The notes below the pieces were generated by a model, which had not been told where the DNA came from, did not search any database, and worked only from the letters and a program-made list of their open reading frames with translations. Shown in pieces: positions 10,101 to 20,095 of a stretch of DNA of 64,000 bases; positions within the stretch are counted from its first letter, which is position 1; each line of letters opens with the position of its first letter. The position numbers and the translations under genes are program-made. Source of the stretch: Congeria kusceri (lineage: Eukaryota; Mollusca; Bivalvia; Myida; Dreissenidae); NCBI GenBank assembly GCA_027627225.1, contig CM051030.1:2710001-2774000 (forward strand), given 5' to 3'.

Positions 10101-11863
10101 CAAAATTGTTACTGTTTGATTCGACTGTTTCACCTATTATTTTGTATGGTAGTGAGATTTGGGGCATATATGACTTCAAGGAGGTAGACAAAATCCATAT
10201 CAAATTCTGTAAGCATATTCTTGGCGTGCGTACCCAAACATCCCCAGTTGCCGTCCTTGGTGAATTAGGTAGATTCCCACTTTCGGTCATTTGCAGGGAA
10301 AGAGCCTTAAAATACTGGTGTAAAATTATGAAAAATCCGGATTCACTTCCAGGCAAAATATTTATAGAACATATTTTAGATAACAATTTTAATTCATTGA
10401 ATTTCAAAAATAGCTGGGGAAAGGCGGTTAATAATGCATTAGATATGCTTGGATATGGCTACTTATGGTATATGTTTGATATTAACTGTTGCTATATACC
10501 CATGTTAAAGCAAAGGTTGCGTGACCAATATATACAGATATGGTCGGAAACTGTGAATTCTCAAAACAAATTAGAGTATTATAAAAAATTCAAATCTGTT
10601 TTTAGGTATGAAACATATTTAGATGCTATTGACCAGGATAAATATAGAATTGCATTGACTAGGTTACGATTATGTTCACATTCTCTTGAGATTGAAACAG
10701 GAAGATACAATAATGTGAATAGAATTAATAGACTATGTAAACTATGCAATTACAATGTTGTTGAGTCAGAATTCCACTTTCTACTCTGCTGTCCCTTGTT
10801 TCATGACTTAAGGCAAAAATATAAAATTTCAAATGCTTTTAGTACTATTAATAAATTTGTTAATCTCATGTTATCAGAAAAAATTGGTTTGTTAAGACGA
10901 CTTTCAAAATTGACGTACTTTGCGATGTTACGACGTTCCCAAACCCTAGATAGTGTTGCTTCTTAACCTACTTATAAAATAAGTTAATCAATCCACTTTA
11001 TAGATAGATATGTTTTTGTACAATATTTTTATAAAGCCTGCTTTGTATAATTGGAATTATGTATTTTGAACTTGTAATGTTGCTAATGGCCATCTTTCAT
11101 GATGTGTTTTGTAAATGGCCAAAGGCATTGCTCATGCCGATTTGCCAAATAAACCTGTAAACCTGTAAACCTTAATTACAACTGCCACTAATAATTCATA
11201 CTTTTAAAAAGTGACTTCAGGGGAACGATACCGTGCTATCCCAACAAAAGTGCTAACAAAGCATCTGATAACACGCTTGAGGGTCGACCATCCAATGAAG
11301 AATCTAACGATGACAATGGGGGTGTCCAAAACTACTTTGTTTTAGAGAAATGTGTTAAAAGGACTCAAGAAAAAGTCGATCATTATGGACACCATAATTC
11401 CGGGCGTGATCTGAATGTAACGGATGAAGATAATTATAATGCAGTAAATTATACGGAGGGGCCATCTGAACGTGTGGTGGGCGACGGTAATTTCGACTAC
11501 ACAAGAAATGGTTTAGCAAATAAGCTGGCAACTATGAATCCTGATAACACGTATAACAAACTTCGGGTAGACCGCCACGGTGATTATGACCATCTGGGAA
11601 AACATGGACAGGACAATACCGTTGCCATAGCAACAAGTAACGAATACGACACAACATCAGCTGCATTGGCTGTCCACTCCAAAGGCGCTATAGGTGACAC
11701 AAGTACTTACAATCATGTCAAACATTTTAGTAATACAGCACATAATAGAAGAAAGGATCTAAGTGACGCCATCAGCAACGACTATGACGTCACAAATCAG
11801 ACGACATTAGGATTTGCCACGGAAGACATGTCAGGTTACGCACACGTTTCTAAAGACTGCTGA
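939..11863 (+). CDS. R1: WSC/CTLD single-pass receptor with ITAM-like tail (5' end outside window)
   Basis: Seven exons are supported: 939-1074, 1240-1368, 3925-4122, 4362-4460, 4614-4652, 5155-5242 and 11221-11863. Each has AG acceptors and GT donors. Together they give 1332 bases, 443 residues plus a TGA stop. Ectodomain joins after the first exon are phase 1; the membrane-to-tail join is phase 2. The order is second half of a WSC-like domain, CTLD C-terminal half, a second CTLD-like domain, a 13-residue charged stalk, one hydrophobic segment and a 214-residue cytoplasmic tail with YNKL-x7-YDHL. The signal exon, CTLD N-half and first WSC exon expected from R2 and R5 are not in 1-938 and should lie left of the window. 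The last intron is inflated by a LINE. The proposed role, a surface recognition receptor signalling through tail tyrosines, is inference. No gene symbol is recognised. Confidence 0.72.
1141..1239 (+). repeat. TTA/TTTA microsatellite serving as polypyrimidine tract
   Basis: About 95 bases of (TTA)n, TTTA and T runs abut the acceptor ttattgtag of the exon at 1240. The T-rich strand is the sense strand of R1, so the repeat occupies the polypyrimidine-tract position. The open frames across it are low-complexity artefacts. Confidence 0.8.
1240..1368 (+). CDS. R1 exon: C-terminal half of C-type-lectin-like domain
   Basis: This exon is phase 1 at both ends, encodes 43 residues, has acceptor ttgtag and donor gaaa|gtacgt. 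The core reads GFC LIF, then VFAWNRC, then SYRVLC. It matches the end of the CTLD fold, where a Cys-x-hydrophobic strand, a W-N-x-C segment and a terminal Y-x-hydrophobic-x-C strand close the two disulphides. It follows the WSC exon directly, whereas the N-terminal CTLD half lies before the WSC module in R2 and R5. Confidence 0.7.
1768..1929. mobile_element. Hairpin (foldback) MITE-like element
   Basis: The left arm runs from tttcatgagcatttgg through gaaacagtc, gttttcc and gggggcaac to gttgcccc. The right arm is its reverse complement with mismatches, ending gactgttcccaaatg and ctatgaaa. The centre is gaggccgttaggccga. No coding capacity is present. An imperfect inverted repeat of ~160 bp suggests a non-autonomous element. 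Target duplication is unclear. Confidence 0.6.
2667..2694. repeat. 28-bp dispersed repeat, copy 1
   Basis: The sequence beginning agaggctagcgtgctag and ending aaatgaccg recurs exactly at 4698-4725, in another intron of R1. It contains the palindromic core gctagcgtgctag. Its function is unknown; it may be the end of a small dispersed element. Confidence 0.6.
3925..4122 (+). CDS. R1 exon: second CTLD-like domain, N-terminal half
   Basis: This 66-codon exon is phase 1 at both ends, with acceptor gcgaaag and donor aacg|gtgaga. It reads NWAAANAFC, then FPASL, then HWTSVIRTT. The W-x2-A-x3-C helix and following P-A-S-L resemble the start of a CTLD. Paralogues are 26233-26382 in R2 (shared WHWT-x-IIR-x-T) and 50655-50834 in R4 (W-x-EAK-x-YC). 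The similarity to CTLD is partial, and only one cysteine is present here. Confidence 0.62.
4362..4460 (+). CDS. R1 exon: second CTLD-like domain, C-terminal half
   Basis: This 33-codon exon is phase 1 at both ends, with acceptor tttcag and donor gaag|gttctt. It reads EYAYIATNGSIAFTDRG and closes with SLCEG. The R2 exon 26691-26792 aligns along its whole length and ends ALCEDG. The final L-C-E fits the last strand of a CTLD. No calcium-site motif such as EPN, QPD or WND is visible, so canonical sugar binding is doubtful. Confidence 0.65.
4614..4652 (+). CDS. R1 exon: short charged stalk
   Basis: A 39-base, phase 1 to phase 1 exon encodes EPTKEAGKERREK between acceptor atcaacag and donor aaag|gttaga. 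It occupies the stalk position that is Thr-rich in R2, R3 and R4. It is called mainly because its phase is needed for the downstream frame and matches the family layout. Confidence 0.5.
5155..5242 (+). CDS. R1 exon: transmembrane segment
   Basis: The exon starts in phase 1 after ttgcag and ends in phase 2 at agaag|gtaata. It encodes TSVIIGISVPVGIIVSLVV and continues hydrophobic to a KRR stop-transfer sequence. No charged residue lies inside the membrane span, so pairing with a charged adaptor is not suggested; the signalling motif is on the same chain. It is paralogous to 27935-28019 and 42112-42202. Confidence 0.75.
5627..5644. repeat. Left target-site duplication of the LINE
   Basis: The 18-base sequence cttaattacaactgccac is repeated exactly at 11171-11188. 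The two copies bracket the LINE. Confidence 0.9.
6141..7544 (+). pseudogene. LINE ORF1 (nucleic-acid-binding protein) with one internal stop
   Basis: The frame is open from ATG 6141 to TAG 7542-7544 except for one TAA at 6831-6833, giving 467 codons. The N-terminus is basic (KSNNKRTNKRTKEQ) and Pro/Ser-rich. Residues ~110-230 look coiled-coil. After the stop comes a region like the RNA-binding and C-terminal parts of L1-type ORF1 proteins (RVIKIDRAHRVGR, then PIVAKFNF). The C-terminus holds two ~50-residue repeats, each starting DLPPRGG and ending DHQGR, at about 7236-7380 and 7386-7520. Its role in an active copy would be RNA binding and chaperoning of the element transcript. Confidence 0.82.
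7545..10966 (+). pseudogene. LINE ORF2: APE endonuclease, reverse transcriptase, zinc-knuckle-like C-terminus; broken
   Basis: The frame is open immediately after the ORF1 stop, in the same frame, with no ATG near the start. Endonuclease motifs are LWNVQGL, FCETW, GDLNARIG (about 8022-8048) and SDHCPIEF (about 8360-8385). RT motifs are VPIYKKG with NPSNYRGITL, FGFRDNRST, VFIDYEKAFD (motif A), GVKQGDPLSPLLF (motif B) and LLFADDIALF (motif C, near 9765-9795). A C-terminal CKLC...H..LCCP block resembles LINE zinc knuckles. Lesions are a TGA at 9540-9542 and a frame change with lost bases before 9608. The product would nick and reverse-transcribe at the target. Confidence 0.88.
11171..11188. repeat. 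Right target-site duplication of the LINE
   Basis: This is an exact second copy of cttaattacaactgccac. It ends 32 bases before the acceptor of the R1 tail exon, so the LINE inserted in the short segment between branch-point region and exon. Confidence 0.9.
11221..11863 (+). CDS. R1 terminal exon: cytoplasmic tail with ITAM-like motif
   Basis: The exon starts in phase 2 after gtgacttcag and ends at TGA 11861-11863, encoding about 214 residues. Tyrosine motifs in order are QNYFVLEK, NYN, NYT, FDYT, then DNTYNKL followed by x7 and YDHL (11552-11596), then SNEYDTTS, TYNHV, NDYDVT and GYAHV. YNKL-x7-YDHL satisfies the ITAM spacing rule. The distal N-E-Y-D-x-T block is also conserved in R3. Known ITAMs recruit tandem-SH2 kinases of the Syk type; that this one does is inference. 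An AATAAA lies at 11994-11999. Confidence 0.8.
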
Positions 11864-11993
11864 TAACTGATGAAATATCATACATCTACGTTATGCTTTT
11901 TAGATGGAAAATGTATTCTATGTGGCTAAGGGATTTAGTTATGACCTGTTTTTCTCACTAATAATCAGTAACAATAATCCTTATTGTAATATA

Positions 11994-11999
11994 AATAAA
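11994..11999 (+). promoter_or_regulatory. Candidate poly(A) signal of R1
   Basis: AATAAA lies 131 bases after the R1 stop codon, in an AT-rich stretch. Cleavage position is not determinable. Confidence 0.45.
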
Positions 12000-13240
12000 T
12001 ATAAGTATATATCAAGACAATATTATGATTTCCAACTTGTATTTGTCCTTTTAATACGGAACATGTAGTGATGTATTAAATAATCCTAGTGTTACTGATG
12101 TTGAATTGTTAAAAGTCCGTTGTACTTTTTTAAATAGTTCCTCATTTAAAGTAGATTTTTATCCTCGTAAACACTACAATTGCTTCTTGCAAAATTAACG
12201 TCAGCTTTGCTGCGTCTTGAATTGTATTCACCTTTAATAACATTGATGACATTAGTAAAAATACAAAAAGGAAGTAAGGACCTTTATCAATAGAAATATT
12301 GTTACATGTATTTTACTGATCTCTTTTCATATATCTAATGGTCTGTTTCAGTGCTTTTAATAAATGTCACACAATGCTACTTGTTAATGCATCGTATTGC
12401 TTGGACGTTGTGATTCTACCTTTGCACCTTTACAGTGTGTATGTACGATCTTTGTTATCAATTATTTTCCAAATAAACATATGAAAGTGACAATATAACT
12501 TGATAGCAGACAGATAAACATAAACCTGTCGAAGGAAACACTTAACTATTGAATAAATCAACACAAGCGGTTGTCGACGTTCGCATCGTTCATTAGTGTT
12601 CTTTAACCTAAATCAACTGTCGAGTCATTGTATTGTCATGTATTGGAGATTTTGTCTGTACAGTCGAACATTGCCTACTTTTAAAGCACAAATCAATTAT
12701 GCGTTTAAAGACAATGATTCTTATTGAATTTTCTACCATTTTAATTCAAATTATGTGGTAATTAACTGTATCAGGTTGTTTTAATTAATGTCACTATGCA
12801 TGTTGTAAGATCGTACATACACTCTTTGAAAAGCATGCTTTTTGCATTAAATTAATGTATCTGCCTAAGGATTTATATATTCATTGTTTATAAATATTGT
12901 TTAAACATGTATAATTAATTGAAATATTACAAACGAAATCGAGTAACATCAAGTTATTAAAGGTTGAGGTGTGCGTTCAGATGTAGCATATTGCATTTCT
13001 GACAGAAAGAAGAGTGATCTGTATCAAGGTTTGTATCATTAATTTGCAAGGCTAATATTAGAGTGTTCAGGTGTTATTGTATTTGTGCTTATATGTATAA
13101 TGTTAAAAAATAAAAATGTTATTTTAATCAATAGCGTCTTCAGCAGAAATCATGGTCAAACTTCTCGATTACAGCAGTTTGCATTGAACAATGACAACAT
13201 CATACACACATATGTTTGGTAACGTATCTTACACGCGAAA
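12000..13240 (+). other. Intergenic, with one TTAA-type MITE copy
   Basis: This is AT-rich sequence after R1. Apart from the MITE at 12433-12824, I see no coding region. Confidence 0.5.
12433..12824 (+). mobile_element. MITE with AGTGTGTATGTACGATC ends, copy 1
   Basis: The left end cagtgtgtatgtacgatctt and right end aagatcgtacatacactc are inverted repeats. The interior contains cgaaggaaacact, shared with the copy at 61644-61822 and, inverted, with those at 35737-36128 and 54308-54691. The flanking tetranucleotides here (TTTA and TTTG) are diverged from the TTAA seen at the other copies. Confidence 0.65.
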
Positions 13241-16200
13241 GTCTTCTAAATCGTTGTGCTGTACTCTTCTAGACACTTACGGTGCGTTCTTCTAACTCAT
13301 TGCGCTGTACACTTCTAGACCCTTACGGTGCGTTCTTCTCTCATTGCGCTGTACACTTCTAGACCCTTACGGTGCGTTCTTCTAACTCATTGCGCTGTAC
13401 ACTTCTAGACACTTACGGTGCGTTCTTCTAACTCATTGCGCTGTACACTTCTAGACACTTACGGTGCGTTCTTCTAACTCATTGCGCTGTACACTTCTAG
13501 ACCCTTACGGTGCGTTCTTCTAACTCATTGCGCTGTACACTTCTAGACCCTTACGGTGCGTTCTTCTAACTCATTGCGCTGTACACTTCTAGACACTTAC
13601 GGTGCGTTCTTCTAACTCATTGCGTTCTACACTTCTAGACACTTACGGTGCGTTCTTCTAACTCATTGCGCTGTACACTTCTAGACACTTACGGTGCGTA
13701 TTTCTAACTCATTGCGCTGTACACTTCTAGACCCTTACGGTGCGTTCTTCTAACTCATTGCGCTGTACACTTCTAGACCCTTACGGTGCGTTCTTCTAAC
13801 TCATTGCGCTGTACACTTCTAGACCCTTACGGTGCGTTCTTCTAACTCATTGCGCTGTACACTTCTAGACCCTTACGGTGCGTTCTTCTAACTCATTGCG
13901 CTGTACACTTCTAGACCCTTACGGTGCGTTCTTCTAACTCATTGCGCTGTACACTTCTAGACACTTACGGTGCGTTATTCTAACTCATTGCGCTGTACAC
14001 TTCTAGACCCTTACGGTGCGTTCTTCTAACTCATTGCGCTGTACACTTCTAGACCCTTACGGTGCGTTCTTCTAACTCATTGCGCTGTACACTTCTAGAC
14101 CCTTACGGTGCGTTCTTCTAACTCATTGCGCTGTACACTTCTAGACCCTTACGGTGCGTTCTTCTAACTCATTGCGCTGTACACTTCTAGACCCTTACGG
14201 TGCGTTCTTCTAACTCATTGCGCTGTACACTTCTAGACCCTTACGGTGCGTTCTTCTAACTCATTGCGCTGTACACTTCTAGACACTTACGGTGCGTTCT
14301 TCTAACTCATTGCGCTGTACACTTCTAGACACTTACGGTGCGTTCTTCTAACTCATTGCGCTGTACACTTCTAGACCCTTACGGTGCGTTCTTCTAACTC
14401 ATTGCGCTGTACACTTCTAGACCCTTACGGTGCGTTCTTCTAACTCATTGCGCTGTACACTTCTAGACCCTTACGGTGCGTTCTTCTATCTCATTGCGCT
14501 GTACACTTCTAGACACTTACGGTGCTTTCTTCTAACTCATTGCGCTGTACACTTCTAGACACTTACGGTGCGTTCTTCTAACTCATTACGCTGTACACTT
14601 CTAGACACTTACGGTGCGTTCTTCTAACTCATTGCGCTGTACACTTCTAGACCCTTACGGTGCGCTCTTCTAACTCATTGCGCTGTACACTTCTAGACCC
14701 TTACGGTGCGTTCTTCTAACTCATTGCGCTGTACACTTCTAGACCCTTACGGTGCGTTCTTCTAACTCATTGCGCTGTACACTTCTAGACCCTTACGGTG
14801 CGTTCATCTAACTCATTGCGCTGTACACTTCTAGACACTTACGGTGCGTTCTTCTAACTCATTGCGCTGTACACTTCTAGACCCTTACGGTGCGTTCTTC
14901 TAACTCATTGCGCTGTACACTTCTAGACCCTTACGGTGCGTTCTTCTAACTCATTGCGCTGTACACTTCTAGACCCTTACGGTGCGTTCTTCTAACTCAT
15001 TGCGCTGTACACTTCTAGACCCTTACGGTGCGTTCTTCTAACTCATTGCGCTGTACACTTCTAGACACTTACGGTGCGTTCTTCTAACTCATTGCGCTGT
15101 ACACTTCTAGACCCTTACGGTGCGTTCTTCTAACTCATTGCGCTGTACACTTCTAGACCCTTACGGTGCGTTCTTCTAACTCATTGCGCTGTACACTTCT
15201 AGACCCTTACGGTGCGTTCTTCTAACTCATTGCGCTGTACACTTCTAGACCCTTACGGTGCGTTCTTCTAACTCATTGCGCTGTACACTTCTAGACCCTT
15301 ACGGTGCGTTCTTCTAACTCATTGCGCTGTACACTTCTAGACCCTTACGGTGCGTTCTTCTAACTCATTGCGCTGTACACTTCTAGACACTTACGGTGCG
15401 TTCTTCTAACTCATTGCGCTGTACACTTCTAGACACTTACGGTGCGTTCTTCTAACTCATTGCGGTGTACACTTCTAGACACTTACGGTGCGTTCTTCTA
15501 ACTCATTGCGCTGTACACTTCTAGACACTTACGGTGCGTTCTTCTAACTCATTGCGCTGTACACTTCTAGACACTTACGGTGCGTTCTTCTAACTCATTG
15601 CGCTGTACACTTCTAGACACTTACGGTGCGTTCTTCTAACTCATTGCGCTGTACACTTCTAGACACTTACGGTGCGTTCTTCTAACTCATTGCGCTGTAC
15701 ACTTCTAGACACTTACGGTGCGTATTTCTAACTCATTGCGCTGTACACTTCTAGACCCTTACGGTGCGTTCTTCTAACTCATTGCGCTGTACACTTCTAG
15801 ACCCTTACGGTGCGTTCTTCTAACTCATTGCGCTGTACACTTCTAGACCCTTACGGTGCGTTCTTCTAACTCATTGCGCTGTACACTTCTAGACCCTTAC
15901 GGTGCGTTCTTCTAACTCATTGCGCTGTACACTTCTAGACCCTTACGGTGCGTTCTTCTAACTCATTGCGCTGTACACTTCTAGACACTTACGGTGCGTT
16001 ATTCTAACTCATTGCGCTGTACACTTCTAGACCCTTACGGTGCGTTCTTCTAACTCATTGCGCTGTACACTTCTAGACCCTTACGGTGCGTTCTTCTAAC
16101 TCATTGCGCTGTACACTTCTAGACCCTTACGGTGCGTTCTTCTAACTCATTGCGCTGTACACTTCTAGACCCTTACGGTGCGTTCTTCTAACTCATTGCG

Positions 16201-18303
16201 CTGTACACTTCTAGACACTTACGGTGCGTTCTTCTAACTCATTGCGCTGTACACTTCTAGACACTTACGGTGCGTTCTTCTAACTCATTGCGCTGTACAC
16301 TTCTAGACCCTTACGGTGCGTTCTTCTAACTCATTGCGCTGTACACTTCTAGACCCTTACGGTGCGTTCTTCTAACTCATTGCGCTGTACACTTCTAGAC
16401 CCTTACGGTGCGTTCTTCTATCTCATTGCGCTGTACACTTCTAGACACTTACGGTGCTTTCTTCTAACTCATTGCGCTGTACACTTCTAGACACTTACGG
16501 TGCGTTCTTCTAACTCATTACGCTGTACACTTCTAGACACTTACGGTGCGTTCTTCTAACTCATTGCGCTGTACACTTCTAGACCCTTACGGTGCGCTCT
16601 TCTAACTCATTGCGCTGTACACTTCTAGACCCTTACGGTGCGTTCTTCTAACTCATTGCGCTGTACACTTCTAGACCCTTACGGTGCGTTCTTCTAACTC
16701 ATTGCGCTGTACACTTCTAGACCCTTACGGTGCGTTCATCTAACTCATTGCGCTGTACACTTCTAGACACTTACGGTGCGTTCTTCTAACTCATTGCGCT
16801 GTACACTTCTAGACCCTTACGGTGCGTTCTTCTAACTCATTGCGCTGTACACTTCTAGACCCTTACGGTGCGTTCTTCTAACTCATTGCGCTGTACACTT
16901 CTAGACCCTTACGGTGCGTTCTTCTAACTCATTGCGCTGTACACTTCTAGACCCTTACGGTGCGTTCTTCTAACTCATTGCGCTGTACACTTCTAGACAC
17001 TTACGGTGCGTTCTTCTAACTCATTGCGCTGTACACTTCTAGACCTTTACGGTGCGTTCTTCTAACTCATTGCGCTGTACACTTGTAGACCCTTACGGTG
17101 CGTTCATCTAACTCATTGCGCTGTACACTTCTAGACCCTTACGGTGCGTTCTTCTAACTCATTGCGCTGTACACTTCTAGACCCTTACGGTGCGTTCTTC
17201 TAACTCATTGCGCTGTACACTTCTAGACCCTTACGGTGCGTTCTTCTAACTCATTGCGCTGTACACTTCTAGACCCTTACGGTGCGTTCTTCTAACTCAT
17301 TGCGCTGTACACTTCTAGACACTTACGGTGCGTTCTTCTAACTCATTGCGCTGTACACTTCTAGACACTTACGGTGCGTTCTTCTAACTCATTGCGGTGT
17401 ACACTTCTAGACACTTACGGTGCGTTCTTCTAACTCATTGCGCTGTACACTTCTAGACACTTACGGTGCGTTCTTCTAACTCATTGCGCTGTACACTTCT
17501 AGACAATTACGGTGCCTTCTTCTAACTCATTGCGCTGTACACTTCTAGACACTTACGGTGCGTTCTTCTAACTCATTGCGCTGTACACTTCTAGACACTT
17601 ACGGTGCGTTCTTCTAACTCATTGCGCTGTACACTTCTAGACACTTACGGTGCGTTCTTCTAACTCATGGCGCTGTACACTTCTAGACACTTACGGTGCG
17701 TTCTTCTAACTCATTGCGCTGTACACTTCTAGACACTTACGGTGTGTTCTTCTAACTCATTGTGCTGTACTCTTCTAGACACTTACGGTGCGTTCTTCTA
17801 ACTCATTGCGCTGTACACTTCTAGACCCTTACGGTGCGTTCTTCTAACTCATTGCGCTGTACACTTCTAGACACTTACGGTGCGTTCTTCTAACTCATTG
17901 CGCTGTACACTTCTAGACACTTACGGTGCGTTCTTCTAACTCATTGCGGTGTACACTTCTAGACACTTACGGTGCGTTCTTCTAACTCATTGCGCTGTAC
18001 ACTTCTAGACCCTTACGGTGCGTTCTTCTAACTCATTGCGCTGTACACTTCTAGACCCTTACGGTGCGTTCTTCTAACTCATTGCGCTGTACACTTCTAG
18101 ACACTTACGGTGCGTTCTTCTAACTCATTGCGCTGTACACTTCTAGACCCTTACGGTGCGTTCTTCTAACTCATTGCGCTGTACACTTCTAGACACTTAC
18201 GTTGCGTTCTTCTAACTCATTGCGCTGTACACTTCTAGACCCTTACGGTGCGTTCTTCTAACTCATTGCGCTGTACACTTCTAGACACTTACGGTGCGTT
18301 CTA
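13241..18303. repeat. 46-bp minisatellite, about 110 copies, with higher-order structure
   Basis: The unit is acttctagacMcttacggtg, then cgttcttctaactcattgcg, then ctgtac (46 bases; M is A or C). Rare variants recur at fixed offsets. The pairs 13696/15720 and 13972/15996 are 2024 bases apart (44 units). The pairs 14487/16419, 14662/16594, 14801/16733 and 15461/17393 are 1932 apart (42 units). So a ~44-monomer block was duplicated and one copy later lost two monomers. The array lies between R1 and R2. Units are uniform at 46 bp with no unique spacers, so it is not a CRISPR array. Confidence 0.95.
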
Positions 18304-18710
18304 AGTAAGGGCGCGTTTTAAAGTCGATATGCTCCCGCATTTGTTCTCTACATCGATATGATTGTATATCTCAATATCAATTACTAATTTCCTGCAGCAC
18401 TTATAATCCTATTGTAGGACGTACGGACTTAAATTTAAATTTGAGAGGAAGTGACAAGTGTTTGTCCGCCCATCTTTTCCAAATATACAACAGACAAGGG
18501 TCAAATATCATTTCACTTTTCAACTGAATACTTGAGTTTGGAATATGTCTATTTAATATAAACTTAATAGTTTATATTAAATCCAGATTTAAATGCAAAA
18601 AGCTGCCTATTAAACATGGACGTTTTTCGACTGCGGCGATAGTCAGAGTCTTTAGTACAGCAAATCGAAAGAAAGTATCACTTTTGACATTTGCAATTGC
18701 ACAGTGACCT

Positions 18711-18769
18711 CCTCTACCTCTCTACTTTCAACCTACCTCTCTACTTTCAATCTACCTCTCTACTTTCAA
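18711..18769. repeat. Three tandem copies of ctacctctctactttcaa
   Basis: Three near-identical 18-19-base units occur in a row. No function is evident. Confidence 0.8.
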
Positions 18770-19388
18770 TATCGTGGAACAGGGTAGATCACTGATAGCA
18801 CGGCAATCAGAACTGCGAAACAATTCCTTACTACGAGTATCAGTGTATTGGTCCACTAAATACTATCAATAAATTAATTAAGAGATTGCTATTGACAGAG
18901 GACAAGAAATAGATCCGATTTAATCAATTGCGAACAATCAACATACCCTTTTATTCCAACTTTACAAGTACATAACCTATACTGCTTATTATAAATGTTT
19001 CCTTGTGTGTGTTTTGCAAGCCGCAGTCTTTCAGCGTTCAACGCTTTCATTCTTTTAAAGACAAGTAAACCATTACCGACACAACACGCTAACACGTAAG
19101 TCAATATTCTGGTCACGTGAGGTATACTTAAGATGAAAGTGATAATAATTTAATTAAATTAAACGTTTAATAGTTCATGGCTAAATTACGAACATAGTAA
19201 CTTCCTGGTGCATTTTGAAATGACCCATATTGTGTATCAGCTACATCTCTTCTTGCTCAAAACATTTCAAAGCATTTGCATAACGTTTAACCACTCAATC
19301 ACCGTCAAGCATTTCAGGAAATAACACTAGATGTAAAATATGTTTACCATATGTGCTGTATAAGATAATTTTAAATCATAATAAAGTA

Positions 19389-19650
19389 CTTAAAGGGCCT
19401 ATGTCAACGAAAATGTGGCTTCCTATTGCGCTAAAGATTATATTATATCAAATCTATATAAGCCCTACTACGACTGTTGCATTTAATAATAAACATTATT
19501 ATAATACACACATATATTTGATAATAACAAATTAGCGAAAAATATGAAAACATTAAAATCCCAAGTGGGTATCGAACTCCCGACTTTGGAGCCATAAGAA
19601 GAAATTACAGTAGACAGCGCTTAAACTCACTGCGCCATTCTGCTTGGTAA
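19389..19650 (-). mobile_element. tRNA-derived SINE-like element
   Basis: On the minus strand, a tRNA-like head contains an A-box-like tggcgcagtgag and a B-box gttcgatacc (plus positions about 19559-19648). It is followed by an AT-rich body and an end rc-matching taggccctttaag at 19389. Related heads and tagtccctttaa-type tails occur at about 41820-42025 and 51740-51945. The acceptor stem does not pair, so it is not a functional tRNA. Confidence 0.55.
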
Positions 19651-20043
19651 TGAATCGTCTGTAAATTATGGTCATACAAAATACAATTCGGACGTCAACA
19701 TGAAAACATTTAAAGGGCCAAACAAACACGACCCTTATTATAACTTGATTGTATGTCAGACTGCGTACACTCTTTCCCCATTATATATACCTTGCTTTAA
19801 CCGTTAGTATTAAAATCTTAATTTCAGATTTTTTTTTTTTAATTTGCCCCTTGAGGCCCTTTTCGATGACATAGTCCCCTTAAGTTTTGTACAACGTATA
19901 TCCGTCGAGCCACTTATGCAGCTCAACTGACGGGAGTGATTCAATAAAGATGCGATTTCTACTTAGGTTATATTTATTAGAAAGCTGTAATATCTGCAAC
20001 AATACAGAAACATTGCAATAAGTTCACAGAACGGTGTCTTACA

Positions 20044-20095
20044 ATGTTAGTGCACAAAATGTTTAGAGTTATGGTGTTATTTACTACAATCGAAG
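20044..20095 (+). CDS. R2 exon 1: signal peptide
   Basis: The exon encodes MLVHKMFRVMVLFTTIE and stops at gaag|gtaatt in phase 1. It is short and hydrophobic, ending like the MAIYERIFVF-type signal exons of R3 and R5 (…ITEG), although otherwise dissimilar. Confidence 0.55.

Larger units (their letters stand above)
5645..11170 (+). mobile_element. Near-full-length non-LTR retrotransposon (LINE), inactive copy
   Basis: The element spans 5526 bp, bounded by an exact 18-bp duplication. It has a ~500-bp 5' leader, ORF1, ORF2 with endonuclease and reverse transcriptase, and a 3' end made of a short repeat (aaacctgt)n instead of long poly-A. It is in sense orientation inside the last intron of R1. 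The copy is dead: ORF1 has one internal stop, and ORF2 has one stop plus a frameshift or deletion. The two-ORF layout with an APE endonuclease and 3' microsatellite-type tail fits the CR1/L2/I-related assemblage. I cannot assign the clade without an RT phylogeny. Few lesions and an exact target duplication suggest a fairly recent insertion. Confidence 0.9.
18304..20043 (+). other. Intergenic region upstream of R2
   Basis: I see no gene here. It holds an 18-bp triplication at 18711-18769, a tRNA-derived SINE-like element on the minus strand (about 19389-19650), and probably the R2 promoter, for which I cannot pick a convincing TATA box. Confidence 0.5.

Noticed and set aside
5645..11170. Endogenous virus
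   Set aside because: No LTRs, gag, protease or integrase; endonuclease plus RT and target duplication identify a LINE.
13241..18303. CRISPR-like regular array
   Set aside because: The 46-bp units are contiguous with no unique spacers, and the sequence is eukaryotic.
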